This document shows, piece by piece, positions 51,601 through 60,593 of a stretch of DNA of 64,000 nucleotides (positions within the stretch are counted from its first letter, which is position 1; the number at the start of each line of letters is the position of its first letter). The DNA comes from an uncultured Verrucomicrobiae bacterium (GTDB lineage: Bacteria > Verrucomicrobiota > Verrucomicrobiia > Limisphaerales > UBA1100): NCBI GenBank assembly GCA_937775205.1, contig CALKBX010000009.1, forward strand, positions 1-64,000, read 5' to 3'. The notes under the pieces are model-generated. The model saw only the letters and a list, made by a program, of their open reading frames with translations, was not told the DNA's origin and searched no databases. Both the position numbers and the translations under genes were made by a program.

Positions 51601-52857
51601 ATGGATAGTTTAGAAATCAAAGGAGGCGCCCCGCTGCATGGTGAGGTGGAAATCAGTGGTGCAAAAAACGCCGTGCTGCCGATCCTTGCCGCCACGCTGC
51701 TCACCCGCGAACCGTGCGTCATTCATCGCGTGCCGGATTTGGCCGACGTTAAAACAATGTGCCAGATTTTGGAAAGCCTCGGTGCCAAAACAAAAATCGA
51801 GGGCGACACCGTCACCGTGCGCGCGGAGAAGGTGCGGGATTTCGTGGATTACGAGCTGGTGCGAAAAATGCGCGGCTCCATTTGTGTGCTCGGACCTCTG
51901 CTGGCGCGTTTGAAAAAAGCCACCGTGTCGTTGCCCGGCGGCTGTGCGATTGGCACGCGCCCGGTGGATCTTCATCGCAAGGCGATGGAAGCGCTCGGCG
52001 CCAAAGTGAAAATCGAAAACGGCTACATCATCGCCAAAGCACGCAAGCTCGTCGGCGGCGAAATGTTCCTCGGCGGCCGCGCCGGACCCACGGTGCTTGG
52101 CACGGCCAACGCAATGATGGCCGCCACTTTGGCCGAGGGCATCACCGTCATTGAACACGCCGCGTGCGAACCGGAGGTGGTGGACCTCGGCAAGTTTCTC
52201 AATAGCATCGGCGCGCAAATCCAAGGGCTCGGTTCGCCCACGCTCACCATCACCGGTGTCAAGGAGCTGGGCGGCGCAGAGCACGAAGTCATCCCCGATC
52301 GCATCGAGGCCGCCACTTACGCCATCGCCGGCGTGGCGACGAAAGGCGAGGTAACCCTTAAAGGCGCACGGCCCGATCACATGAAAGCCGTGATTGAAAA
52401 GCTCCGCGAGAGTGGCGTGAAGGTCGAGCAATCCAAAGGCAAACTCACCTTCAAGCGCGGGCGCGGCTTGAAGAGCGTTCACATCACCACCCTGCCCCAC
52501 CCCGGTTTTCCCACCGATGTGCAGGCGCAGATGATGGCCTTCATGACGCAAACGCCCGGCATCAGCATCATCACCGAGCGCATTTTTGAAAGCCGCTTCA
52601 TGCACGTGCAGGAATTGGAACGGCTCGGCGCGGAGATTTCCATCGAAGGCCCCAGCGCCATTGTGCACGGCGTGCAGGAACTTTCCGGCGCGGCAATCAT
52701 GGCCACCGATTTGCGCGCCAGCGCGGCGCTCGTCATTGCCGGAATGGTGGCCAAAGGCACCACGCGCATCAATCGCATTTACCATCTCGACCGCGGCTAC
52801 GAACGCATGGACGCCAAGCTCAAAAAACTCGGCGGCAAAGTTCGGCGCGTAAAGTAG
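51601..52857 (+). CDS. murA: UDP-N-acetylglucosamine 1-carboxyvinyltransferase
   Basis: First committed enzyme of peptidoglycan synthesis, transferring enolpyruvate from PEP to UDP-GlcNAc in the cytoplasm. It has 418 residues from the ATG at 51601, which gives the family start MDSLEIKGGAPLHGEVEISG. The catalytic Cys falls at residue 115 in LPGGCAIGTRP, exactly as in E. coli, so fosfomycin sensitivity is expected. KNAVLPILAA and the late FPTDVQAQMMA block are intact. Its presence shows that this PVC organism retains the entry step to the peptidoglycan pathway. Confidence 0.95.
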   Translation: MDSLEIKGGAPLHGEVEISGAKNAVLPILAATLLTREPCVIHRVPDLADVKTMCQILESLGAKTKIEGDTVTVRAEKVRDFVDYELVRKMRGSICVLGPLLARLKKATVSLPGGCAIGTRPVDLHRKAMEALGAKVKIENGYIIAKARKLVGGEMFLGGRAGPTVLGTANAMMAATLAEGITVIEHAACEPEVVDLGKFLNSIGAQIQGLGSPTLTITGVKELGGAEHEVIPDRIEAATYAIAGVATKGEVTLKGARPDHMKAVIEKLRESGVKVEQSKGKLTFKRGRGLKSVHITTLPHPGFPTDVQAQMMAFMTQTPGISIITERIFESRFMHVQELERLGAEISIEGPSAIVHGVQELSGAAIMATDLRASAALVIAGMVAKGTTRINRIYHLDRGYERMDAKLKKLGGKVRRVK

Positions 52858-52918
52858 GGTATAAAAGCTGGCCTCTGGCGGGCGCGTGAATTAGCGTGAC
52901 GGAGGTGATTGGCCGACT

Positions 52919-53536
52919 ATGAAACACGAAAACCCTAGCTTCGCCAACGGCATGTTCAAGTTCAGCTGCCCCCATTGCAAGGGCGAGATTGAAATCGACG
53001 CTGAACAACTTTCGCAGGTGAACACCGGTTACGCAGGCGAATACCCGTGCCCGCTTGAGAATTGTGGTCAGGTAATTTTATTTCCCACTGCTGAAGAAGC
53101 CGAGGCATTGCATGCCGCCGCCAGTGCGCTCGCCGCGCCTCCGATGGGAGGTGCCGCGCCTGCACCGCCGCCCCAAGGTAATCCCGCTGCCACACCCACC
53201 GCCGCGCAACCCTCCGGGGCGGCTGCCTCTGCCGTTGCGCCACCTGCGCCAAAAGTTGCGTCGCAGGACATTGTATTGGGTTTTCACGGCAGCAACATGG
53301 CATCGCTCGAACGCGAGGCGATGTCCGCCCATCGGTTGTGCGTGAAAACCATTTTGCATGGCGATTGTGTGAAGGATAAAAAAGACAATTTCGACGACAC
53401 GGTTTCAGGATTTCTCAGTTCCCTCGAGGAAAACAATCTCATCGGCGTGCATCCCGTGCAGTACGTGGCCGATGAAAAGAAGGGAACGGATTTCGGTGTG
53501 CTGGTGGTGTACCGAACCACGCCGGAGGAGGAATAG
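52919..53536 (+). CDS. Zinc-ribbon protein with Pro/Ala linker and DUF4177-like domain
   Basis: A 205-residue protein. An N-terminal zinc ribbon (CPHCKGEIEI...YPCPLENCGQVI) covers about residues 17-55. A flexible Ala/Pro linker follows (about 65-110). The C-terminal 90 residues (MASLEREAMSAHRLCVKTIL; GTDFGVLVVYR) look like a small alpha/beta domain of the DUF4177 kind, an assignment made only from its size and the L...FL..L.E.N..G pattern. A GGAGG occurs 13 bases before the ATG, rather far. It ends at a convergent hairpin with mutS. Function unknown; the ribbon suggests nucleic acid or protein binding. Confidence 0.65.
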   Translation: MKHENPSFANGMFKFSCPHCKGEIEIDAEQLSQVNTGYAGEYPCPLENCGQVILFPTAEEAEALHAAASALAAPPMGGAAPAPPPQGNPAATPTAAQPSGAAASAVAPPAPKVASQDIVLGFHGSNMASLEREAMSAHRLCVKTILHGDCVKDKKDNFDDTVSGFLSSLEENNLIGVHPVQYVADEKKGTDFGVLVVYRTTPEEE

Positions 53537-53541
53537 GATTC

Positions 53542-53571
53542 AAAAGTAAAAGGGCGCGCCTTTTTACTTTT
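53542..53571. terminator. Bidirectional rho-independent terminator
   Basis: A 13-bp stem AAAAGTAAAAGGG/CCTTTTTACTTTT (one G-U pair) with loop CGCG has an A-run on one side and a T-run on the other, so it can stop transcription in both directions. It lies six bases after the zinc-ribbon gene's stop and includes the last codon region of mutS. Confidence 0.75.
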
Positions 53572-56128
53572 CACTTTGCGCATCAAACAAATCCAATTGC
53601 GGTGATGGCGTGAGGTCGCGCAGTTTTTTTCGTTCGGCTTTGGGGTTGGTCGTTCCCTTGGTGCCACCGGCGGCGGTGAGGTCGGTTTCTTCAAGGTTGG
53701 CAAGAATCTCCTTGGCGCGGGCCAGCACCGGCTGCGGCACGCCGGCGAGGCGCGCGACTTGGATGCCGTAACTTTGATCCGCCGCGCCGTCGACAATCTG
53801 CCGCAGGAAGACGACTTGCTCGTTGTATTCTTTCACCGCCACGTTGAGGTTGAACACGCGCGCCAGTCGCTGCGACAATTCGGTGAGTTCGTGATAGTGC
53901 GTAGCGAATAGCGTCTTCGCGCCGAGCTGTTGATGGAGATGCTCGACGATGGACCACGCGAGGCTGAGGCCATCGAAGGTGCTTGTGCCGCGTCCAATCT
54001 CGTCGAGGATCACAAGACTGCGATCGGTGGCGTGATGCAAAATGTTAGCCGTCTCGCTCATCTCCACCATGAACGTGGACTGCCCGCGCGCAAGATTGTC
54101 GCTGGCGCCGATGCGCGTGAAGATGCGATCCAGCAAATCCACTCGCGCCGCCGCCGCCGGCACAAAGCTGCCGGTGTGCGCGAGCAACGCGATCAGCGCC
54201 ACTTGCCTTATATAAGTACTCTTGCCCGCCATGTTGGGGCCGGTGATGAGGGCGACCTGTTTTTCGCCGCTCAATTCCGTTCGATTGGGTACGAACCGCT
54301 CGTCCAGCAGCGTTTGTTCCAGCACCGGATGCCGCCCTTCGCGAATTTCCATCGCGCCCTCGCTGCCCACGTGCGGGCGACAATAGCCGTGTAAACGGGC
54401 GGTTTCGGCAAATCCGGCCAGCACATCCAGCTGCGCCAGCGCGGCGGCGGCAGTTTGGATGGCGCGCAAATGCTTCAGCACCGCCTCGCGCACTTGGAGG
54501 TATAGCTCGTACTCAAGCTTCTCGCTGCGTTCCTGCGCGCCGAGCACTTTATCCTCCATCTGCTTCAGCTCATCGGTGATGTACCGCTCGGCGTTGGCGA
54601 CAGTTTGTTTGCGGACGTAATGCGCGGGCACTTTTTCGAGATGCGTTTTGGTGACCTCGATGAAGTAGCCGAACACATTGTTGAACCGCACCTTGAGCGA
54701 CGGGATGCCGGTGTTTTCAATTTCGCGTTGTTGCAGTTGCGCGATCCATTCCTTGCCTTCGGTGGTGCCGCCGCGCAGTTCGTCCAACTCCGCGCTAAAT
54801 TTTTCACGAATGATTCCGCCCTCACGCAATGCCAATGGCGGTTCATCCACAATCGCGCGCGCGATGAGCGCCACCACTTCCGGTAGCTCCTTCAACTGCG
54901 CGGCCAGTTGTGTGAGCAACGGCACGTCGTCCGCGTCGTGCAATTCTAGTTCGCCCGCCTCGCCGTGCGCTTCGTCGATGAGCGAACGCAAGCCGGGAAA
55001 CTGTTCAATCGCAAAACGCAGGTTCAACAAATCGCGTCCATTGCCGGTGCCGACGGAAAGGCGGGTGAGCGTACGTTCCAAGTCGCGCACTTCGCGCAGG
55101 CGATTGCGGAGCTGCTCCAAGCGCGCGCCGTCTTCGACCCACGTTTGCACCGCGAGCTGTCGCGCGTGGATGGCGGGCGCGATGGCGAGCGGTTGCGTGA
55201 GCCAATCGCGCAACCGCCGCGCGCCCATCGGTGTCACGGTTTGGTTTACCGCGTGATAAAGGCAAGCGGCATTCGGCGCATCGCGCGTGAGCGGTTCGAG
55301 GATTTCCAGGTTGCGCAGCGTCGTGGAATCGAGCGTGAGGAAGTCGTGGTCTTCATAAAAAGTTAGCTGCCGCAAATGCGCCACATCGCGCCGCAGCGTG
55401 TTTACTAAATAATGCAACGCGCCACCGGCGGCACCCGTGGCGGCGGTGCGATTTTTGAGGCCAAATCCATCAAGTGATTGCACGCCGAAATGGTCGCGCA
55501 AAGTGTACCCCGCCGAGTCGCTGGCGAAGACCCAGCCCTCGTGTTCATTGATGACCGCGCGGCTGCCGGCGATGGCCGCGACGAGGCTCGAATCGCCCTC
55601 CGGATGCACGATTTCCGAGGGTTTCAGGCGTTCTAGCTCCGTTTGTAGCGCGGCGGTGTCGGCCATTTCCGTGGCTTTGAAATCGCCCGTGGTGAGGTCA
55701 ATGACCGCCAATCCAAAGGCTTTGCCTTCACGACTGAGCGCGGCGAGAAAGTTGTTCCGTTCGGCCGTGAGCATTTTCTCATCGAAGTGCGTTCCGGGGC
55801 TGAGAATTTGGGTTACTTCGCGGTTGACCAGTTTGCCGGGAACGGCCTCTTCCGTCTGTTCGCACATCGCCACCTTGCGACCGGCGGCGAGGAGTTTGCC
55901 GATGTAATTTTCCGCTGCGTGATGGGGGATGCCGCACATCGGCGTGGCGCCGCGTTGAGTGAGCGTGATGTTCAAAATCTCTGCGCACACTTTCGCGTCG
56001 TCAAAAAACATTTCATAAAAATCGCCAAGCCGAAACAACAACACCGCGCCCTCGGGCAGATCGCTTTTCAAGCGATGGTACTGCGCCATCATCGGCGTCT
56101 GTTTTGTTTTCGCGATCTTCGCGGTCAT
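53564..56128 (-). CDS. mutS: DNA mismatch repair protein MutS
   Basis: Mismatch-recognition ATPase, 854 residues, full length. The mismatch-binding Phe-x-Glu motif is in LFRLGDFYEMFFDDA near residue 37. The connector and lever domains follow. The ATPase has Walker A GPNMAGKSTYIRQ, DLARGQSTFMVEM-type signature (DNLARGQSTFMVEMSETA), Walker B LVILDEIGRGTSTFDG and the C-terminal ATHYHELTEL motif. It is a MutS1-type protein. It is transcribed alone from upstream of 56128 and shares the hairpin at 53542 as terminator. No mutL is present in the window. Confidence 0.95.
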   Translation of the reverse strand: MTAKIAKTKQTPMMAQYHRLKSDLPEGAVLLFRLGDFYEMFFDDAKVCAEILNITLTQRGATPMCGIPHHAAENYIGKLLAAGRKVAMCEQTEEAVPGKLVNREVTQILSPGTHFDEKMLTAERNNFLAALSREGKAFGLAVIDLTTGDFKATEMADTAALQTELERLKPSEIVHPEGDSSLVAAIAGSRAVINEHEGWVFASDSAGYTLRDHFGVQSLDGFGLKNRTAATGAAGGALHYLVNTLRRDVAHLRQLTFYEDHDFLTLDSTTLRNLEILEPLTRDAPNAACLYHAVNQTVTPMGARRLRDWLTQPLAIAPAIHARQLAVQTWVEDGARLEQLRNRLREVRDLERTLTRLSVGTGNGRDLLNLRFAIEQFPGLRSLIDEAHGEAGELELHDADDVPLLTQLAAQLKELPEVVALIARAIVDEPPLALREGGIIREKFSAELDELRGGTTEGKEWIAQLQQREIENTGIPSLKVRFNNVFGYFIEVTKTHLEKVPAHYVRKQTVANAERYITDELKQMEDKVLGAQERSEKLEYELYLQVREAVLKHLRAIQTAAAALAQLDVLAGFAETARLHGYCRPHVGSEGAMEIREGRHPVLEQTLLDERFVPNRTELSGEKQVALITGPNMAGKSTYIRQVALIALLAHTGSFVPAAAARVDLLDRIFTRIGASDNLARGQSTFMVEMSETANILHHATDRSLVILDEIGRGTSTFDGLSLAWSIVEHLHQQLGAKTLFATHYHELTELSQRLARVFNLNVAVKEYNEQVVFLRQIVDGAADQSYGIQVARLAGVPQPVLARAKEILANLEETDLTAAGGTKGTTNPKAERKKLRDLTPSPQLDLFDAQSEK

Positions 56129-56315
56129 CGCGCTGACGCTAACTGAAAAAAAAATTTAGGCGAAGGGAAATTTTTTAGCGCGCGCGTCGGGTAAGGTGTG
56201 AATACTTTTTTCAATTCGTTGAAAAAAATGCTATGCAAACAGGGTGAAACTGTTGTATACAAAAAACCGAATCGCTTGCGGTTCCCTACAATAACCACTG
56301 AAGGAGGTAAGCTTC

Positions 56316-56603
56316 ATGGCCAAGAAAAAAGCTAAGAAAAAAGCAGTGAAGAAAAAAGTTGCCAAGAAAAAGGTAGCGAAGAAGAAGCCGGCGAAGAAGA
56401 AGGTTGCTAAGAAAAAGGTAGCTAAGAAGAAGCCAGCAAAGAAAAAGAAGGCTGCCAAGAAAAAGCCAGCGAAGAAGAAGGCTGCTAAGAAAAAGCCGGC
56501 GAAGAAGAAGGCTGCTAAGAAAAAGCCGGCGAAGAAGAAGGCTGCTAAGAAAAAGCCTGCCAAAAAGAAAAAGGCGGCTAAGAAAAAAGCTAAGAAGAAG
56601 TAG
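56316..56603 (+). CDS. Histone H1-like Lys/Ala/Pro repeat protein
   Basis: A 95-residue, extremely basic protein consisting almost entirely of KKxAKKKPAKKK units, like the C-terminal tail of histone H1 and Hc1-type bacterial proteins. It should bind and compact DNA without sequence specificity. A strong AAGGAGG lies eight bases before the ATG and a strong terminator follows, so it is a well-formed monocistronic gene, probably highly expressed. The DNA itself has a 30-bp tandem period (KKPAKKKAAK) in its second half, so copy number may vary between strains. No other domain is present. Confidence 0.88.
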   Translation: MAKKKAKKKAVKKKVAKKKVAKKKPAKKKVAKKKVAKKKPAKKKKAAKKKPAKKKAAKKKPAKKKAAKKKPAKKKAAKKKPAKKKKAAKKKAKKK

Positions 56604-56632
56604 TCTCTTTCAACCGAGAACTATTTCCACAC

Positions 56633-56663
56633 GATGGCGGACGCAAGTCCGCCATCTTTTTTT
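56633..56663 (+). terminator. Strong rho-independent terminator
   Basis: A perfect 10-bp stem GATGGCGGAC/GTCCGCCATC with loop GCAA is followed at once by seven T residues. It lies 29 bases after the histone-like gene. Confidence 0.92.
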
Positions 56664-56742
56664 GTGCACTTTTACGGTGATTTTCGGGTGTTTCTCCGGT
56701 TTGGGAATTGCTTCTTCGGGCTGGCTGTTCCACCTTGGCGGC

Positions 56743-57456
56743 ATGTCCTGCCTTGTCTTTGATATCGAAACCTCTGCCCTTCCCAAGGAACAACTGGACG
56801 AGGGCCGACTCGAATACCTGTTTCGGCCCGCGGAAAAAATGCTCGATGAAGCGGCCAAAGCGCAGAAGCGCGAAGAGATCGATATGCAGTTCAACCTCTG
56901 GCCGTTCACCGCCCAGTGTGTTTGCATCTGCCTCATGAACGCTGACACCGGCCGGGGGAAGGTGCTGTATATTTCCGATGACTTCGAGGAGCCAAGTGAT
57001 GGCCCCGTGGAATTCGTGGCGTGCATTGACGAGAGCGAGTTGCTCGATCAATTCTGGAAACTGTCCACCAAGTACGACAAGATTTGCACATTCAACGGGC
57101 GATCTTTCGACGTGCCTTTTCTTTATCTTCGCTCCGCTTTGCTCAATGTGCCCATCTCGCGCAAGGATTGGCTGGGCTATCGTTTTCAAGTCGAACCGCA
57201 TTGCGACCTTGCGGAGCAGTTTACTTTTTACAACGTCAGCGGCTGGACCGGCGCGGCGCGGCGCTTCAATCTGGATTTCTATTGCAAAGCTTTTGGCATC
57301 GATTCCCCTAAGGCCGAAGGCGTCACGGGGATGGATGTGAACGATCTAATGGCCGAGGGCCGCTACCGCGAGATTGCCGAGTACTGCGTGCGCGACGTGG
57401 TGGCCACCACGCGGCTGTACGAAATTTGGCGCGAACGGCTGGCTGGCATCCGTTAG
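56743..57456 (+). CDS. DEDD-family 3'-5' exonuclease
   Basis: A 237-residue ribonuclease-H-fold exonuclease from the ATG at 56743 (MSCLVFDIETSAL); the tracked upstream TTG lies in the terminator region. The three Exo motifs are present: DIE (CLVFDIETS), the middle FNGRSFDVPFL, and the late YCVRDVVATTRLY with its Asp. The architecture is that of the predicted PolB-associated 3'-5' exonuclease-like proteins that stand alone in many bacteria. The substrate could be DNA or RNA. It is followed by the PAP2 gene after about 100 bases. Confidence 0.85.
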   Translation: MSCLVFDIETSALPKEQLDEGRLEYLFRPAEKMLDEAAKAQKREEIDMQFNLWPFTAQCVCICLMNADTGRGKVLYISDDFEEPSDGPVEFVACIDESELLDQFWKLSTKYDKICTFNGRSFDVPFLYLRSALLNVPISRKDWLGYRFQVEPHCDLAEQFTFYNVSGWTGAARRFNLDFYCKAFGIDSPKAEGVTGMDVNDLMAEGRYREIAEYCVRDVVATTRLYEIWRERLAGIR

Positions 57457-57561
57457 CACTCGTTTAAAAAAAAAGTTTGGCACGTGAAAGTTCCGCTTGA
57501 GCTTGGCGGGAAATTGTGGTTTATTGATGGCGAACCAGCCGTTCCTGTTGTCGGCTGCGCC

Positions 57562-58557
57562 ATGGCTACGTCACACGACAAACAAGGCGAGTGGGTGGAC
57601 TCGCAGCAATGGTCGCTCAAGCTGCCCAACCGTTGGCACGTGCTGCCGCACGAAGTGGTGTTCGCGCTCTTCCTCGGCGCAGTGTGGTTGCGGCTCGGCA
57701 CAGTCGTCGGCTTCGCTCATTCCAGCACGCTCATTTACGGGCTCTATCTTCTCTCACTCATTATGGTGGTGGCGTGGACGCAGTCGCGGCCTTCGCCGTA
57801 TCGTTGGCGGGTGCGGATGTTGTTCACGCTCACCGTCAGCGTGCTCTCGTATTTTTCGCTAACCACCGCCGTGCCACTGATGCACAACCCGCACGGGCTC
57901 GCCCTCGCCTGGCATCAGGATGCCGCGCTGAGCCAATGGGATGTGGCGCTGTTTGGCGACCTGCCACGCGCGCTGATGGCATCCCAACCGGCGGCGTGGG
58001 TGACGGATCTGTTTATGGGGTGTTACCTGTTTTTCTTTTACTATCTCGTGGGCGGGCTGTTGTTTTATTTCATCACTAATCTGAACAAATTCCGCGTGTG
58101 TCTCGTGGGCTTTTGCACGCTGTACGCGTTGGGGTACGTGGGCTATATGCTGCTGCCGGCTGCGGGGCCGGTTGCGGAAATGGGCGCGCGCACCGGCGGC
58201 TGGCTCACTAACGTGGGCGGCAGCGTCATCGCCCAGAGGACGAATGGCGTGGACGTTTTTCCAAGCATTCACATGGCGGCTTCGTTATTTCTGTTGCTCT
58301 TCGATTGGGAACATCGCCGCAAACATTTCTGGTGGGTGCTCGCGCCGGTGGTGGGGCTGTGGATTTCCACGGTGTTTCTGCGCTACCATTATGGCATCGA
58401 TCTCGTGGCCGGCATCGCACTGGCGCTGGGCTGCATTTGGCTGACGCGGTGGTATGCCCAAAGCCAACTCTGCGACGAGGTGGAAGCTGAATGCGCCGCG
58501 CACGGCAAACAAGCGGTGGTCGCACATGAGTCACTCGATTCGCAAGAATCGGTTTAG
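57562..58557 (+). CDS. PAP2-superfamily membrane phosphatase/phosphotransferase
   Basis: Polytopic membrane enzyme of the PAP2/Aur1-like group, about 331 residues with six hydrophobic segments. The catalytic motifs are GVDVFPSIHMAAS (second motif, His) and FLRYHYGIDLVAGIAL (third motif, His and Asp). The spacing and the upstream LLPAAGPV fit the PAP2_3-type inositolphosphotransferase branch rather than simple undecaprenyl phosphatases. It could dephosphorylate a lipid phosphate or transfer a head group. The ATG at 57562 is chosen over the GTG at 57484 because the extra residues look random; neither has a clear ribosome binding site. Confidence 0.82.
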   Translation: MATSHDKQGEWVDSQQWSLKLPNRWHVLPHEVVFALFLGAVWLRLGTVVGFAHSSTLIYGLYLLSLIMVVAWTQSRPSPYRWRVRMLFTLTVSVLSYFSLTTAVPLMHNPHGLALAWHQDAALSQWDVALFGDLPRALMASQPAAWVTDLFMGCYLFFFYYLVGGLLFYFITNLNKFRVCLVGFCTLYALGYVGYMLLPAAGPVAEMGARTGGWLTNVGGSVIAQRTNGVDVFPSIHMAASLFLLLFDWEHRRKHFWWVLAPVVGLWISTVFLRYHYGIDLVAGIALALGCIWLTRWYAQSQLCDEVEAECAAHGKQAVVAHESLDSQESV

Positions 58558-58605
58558 GACACATTGGGCATTGGACACGCCGCATTTTGCCGCTAGCTTC
58601 CGCCA

Positions 58606-59706
58606 ATGATTATTGGCGTCCCCTGCGAAGTAAAAGCCGAAGAGCACCGTGTGGGTTTGCTGCCGTCCGCCGCGTACCAACTCACCCAGCGCGGCCATCG
58701 CGTGCTGGTGGAAACCGGCGCGGGTGCGGGCAGCGGCTATCCCGATATCAACTACACCGAAGCCGGCGCGGAAATTTGCGACACGCACGAGGGCGTGTTT
58801 GCCGCCGCAGATCTCATTGTAAAAGTAAAAGAACCGCAGCCGGAAGAAACCCCGATGCTGCGCGAAGGCCAAATCCTGTTCACTTACCTCCACCTCGCTC
58901 CGGCGCCCGAGTTGACCCAAGCATTGGCCGCGAGCAAGTGCACGGCCATTGCCTACGAAACCATTGAGGTCAACGGCCGCCTGCCGTTGCTCGAGCCGAT
59001 GAGCGAAATCGCCGGGCGCATGTCCGTCATTGTTGGCGGCTATTATCTCGCCAAACATTTCACCGGCAGCGGCACGTTGCTCGGCGGCGTGCCCGGAGTG
59101 TTGCCCGGTAAAGTGGTGGTGCTCGGCGGCGGCGTCAGTGGCGTGAACGCCGCCCGAATGGCCACCGGCCTCGGCGCGGATGTCACCATCCTCGAGGTGG
59201 ACGTCGAGCGGATGCGGTTTCTCGACATCACGTTGCACACCGCCCACACACTTTACTCCGACCCCGCGCATCTTATGGAGCTGCTCCCCAACGTCGATCT
59301 CCTCATCGGTGCCGTGCTCGTCCCCGGCGCCAAAGCCCCCAAGCTCATCACGCGCGAAATGCTCCGCGTCATGCGGCCTGGCAGTGTGGTGGTGGATATC
59401 GCCATCGACCAAGGCGGCTGCGCCGAGACCAGTCGGCCCACCACCCACAACGATCCCGTGTACACCGAGGAAGGTGTCATCCATTATTGCGTTGCCAATA
59501 TGCCCGGCGCTTATGCGCGCACCGCCACCCAAGCGCTCGCCAACGTCACTTTCCCTTACGTGGATATCATCGCCAACCGCGGCCTCGCCGAAGCCGCCGC
59601 CGCCAAGCCCGAACTACTCGGCGGCATCAACGTGATGGGCGGCCAAGTCACCTGCCCCGCCGTCGCCGAAGCCCACGGGATGGAGTGCGGCGAAGTAGTA
59701 TTGTAG
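58606..59706 (+). CDS. ald: Alanine dehydrogenase
   Basis: NAD-dependent enzyme interconverting L-alanine and pyruvate plus ammonia, 366 residues, normal length. The N-terminal substrate domain has [20 protein letters not shown] (with the pyruvate-binding Arg) and [10 protein letters not shown] (catalytic Lys). The Rossmann motif is [16 protein letters not shown] with the acidic residue following in [23 protein letters not shown] and the [11 protein letters not shown] block are typical. It is expected to be a homohexamer. It is convergent with the C26 peptidase gene (14-base gap). Confidence 0.94.
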   Translation: MIIGVPCEVKAEEHRVGLLPSAAYQLTQRGHRVLVETGAGAGSGYPDINYTEAGAEICDTHEGVFAAADLIVKVKEPQPEETPMLREGQILFTYLHLAPAPELTQALAASKCTAIAYETIEVNGRLPLLEPMSEIAGRMSVIVGGYYLAKHFTGSGTLLGGVPGVLPGKVVVLGGGVSGVNAARMATGLGADVTILEVDVERMRFLDITLHTAHTLYSDPAHLMELLPNVDLLIGAVLVPGAKAPKLITREMLRVMRPGSVVVDIAIDQGGCAETSRPTTHNDPVYTEEGVIHYCVANMPGAYARTATQALANVTFPYVDIIANRGLAEAAAAKPELLGGINVMGGQVTCPAVAEAHGMECGEVVL

Positions 59707-59720
59707 TTCTCCCGGCGGCA

Positions 59721-60593
59721 TCACTTCGCTTCGCGCACAAACGCGCGCAACAACTTTTCCTGTTGTTCATTTCCCAAGGCTAATTCTGGATGCCATTGCA
59801 CGGCTACTAGCCACGGGTCACCCGGCGCATTGCCTTCGATGGCCTCGATGACTCCGCTCCGGTCGGTGGCGGTGATGCGCAGGTTGCGGCCCAATTTCAA
59901 AACCGCTTGCCGGTGGTAACTGCCCACGTTGGCGAGGCGTTGGGTTTCGGCAATGTTCGCCAATCGGCTGCCTTCGGCGAGGGACACGGGATGGCCGTCG
60001 GAATTGAAATGGAGGTCGGCCAGTGTTTTATTGTCGTCGAGATTGCGCAGCGTGCCGCCCCGGGCGACGTTCAAGATTTGGCAGCCGCGGCAAATTCCCA
60101 AAATGGGCAACTGCTTTTTCACGGCGGCTTGGATGAGTGCGATTTCAAAATCATCGCGCTGGCGATTCACCTCCGCGCCTTCGGCGGGATTGCCGCCGTA
60201 CAATCGCGGATCCACATCGCCGCCGCCGCCGAGGATGATGCCGCCGATATTATTTTTTTCCAGCCACGCCTCAATACGTGCGGAGTCCGCGCCGGTTTGT
60301 TCTGGATGAAAAGGAACCAATCGGCCACCGGCGCGAGTTATGGAAATTTTGTAGGCTTCGTTGATGCCCAGCTCGCGCAGCCAAGTGTCGTTGGGCGAGA
60401 AGGCGATGTTCGGCGCATCGGCGGGCAATCTGCTTTCCGCCCATTGATCCAGCGCGAAGGGGAACACGATGCGATAGCCGAGGCACGCCAGCACCATCAG
60501 CCCCGCGCCAATTGCCACTCGCCGCGGCCAACGCCGGGGTTTGGGGGCGGCGACTTCGGCTTCGGTGTTAGTCTTTTTGGGGGTCTCCATCAT
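59721..60593 (-). CDS. Membrane-anchored C26 gamma-glutamyl hydrolase-like protein
   Basis: A 290-residue class I glutamine-amidotransferase-fold peptidase of the PuuD/C26 type. A basic N-terminus precedes one membrane helix (RVAIGAGLMVLACLGYRIVF, about 25-45), which is unusual for this cytoplasmic family and suggests an anchored or exported form. The catalytic domain has ILGGGGDVDPRLYG, nucleophile Cys168 in GICRGCQILNVARGG, and the His/Glu pair in VQWHPEL. It probably cleaves gamma-glutamyl amides. The start lies inside the end of the ATP-grasp gene (26-base overlap), making this the third gene of a tightly packed operon with the ATP-grasp ligase and a lipoprotein peptidase. Confidence 0.85.
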   Translation of the reverse strand: MMETPKKTNTEAEVAAPKPRRWPRRVAIGAGLMVLACLGYRIVFPFALDQWAESRLPADAPNIAFSPNDTWLRELGINEAYKISITRAGGRLVPFHPEQTGADSARIEAWLEKNNIGGIILGGGGDVDPRLYGGNPAEGAEVNRQRDDFEIALIQAAVKKQLPILGICRGCQILNVARGGTLRNLDDNKTLADLHFNSDGHPVSLAEGSRLANIAETQRLANVGSYHRQAVLKLGRNLRITATDRSGVIEAIEGNAPGDPWLVAVQWHPELALGNEQQEKLLRAFVREAK

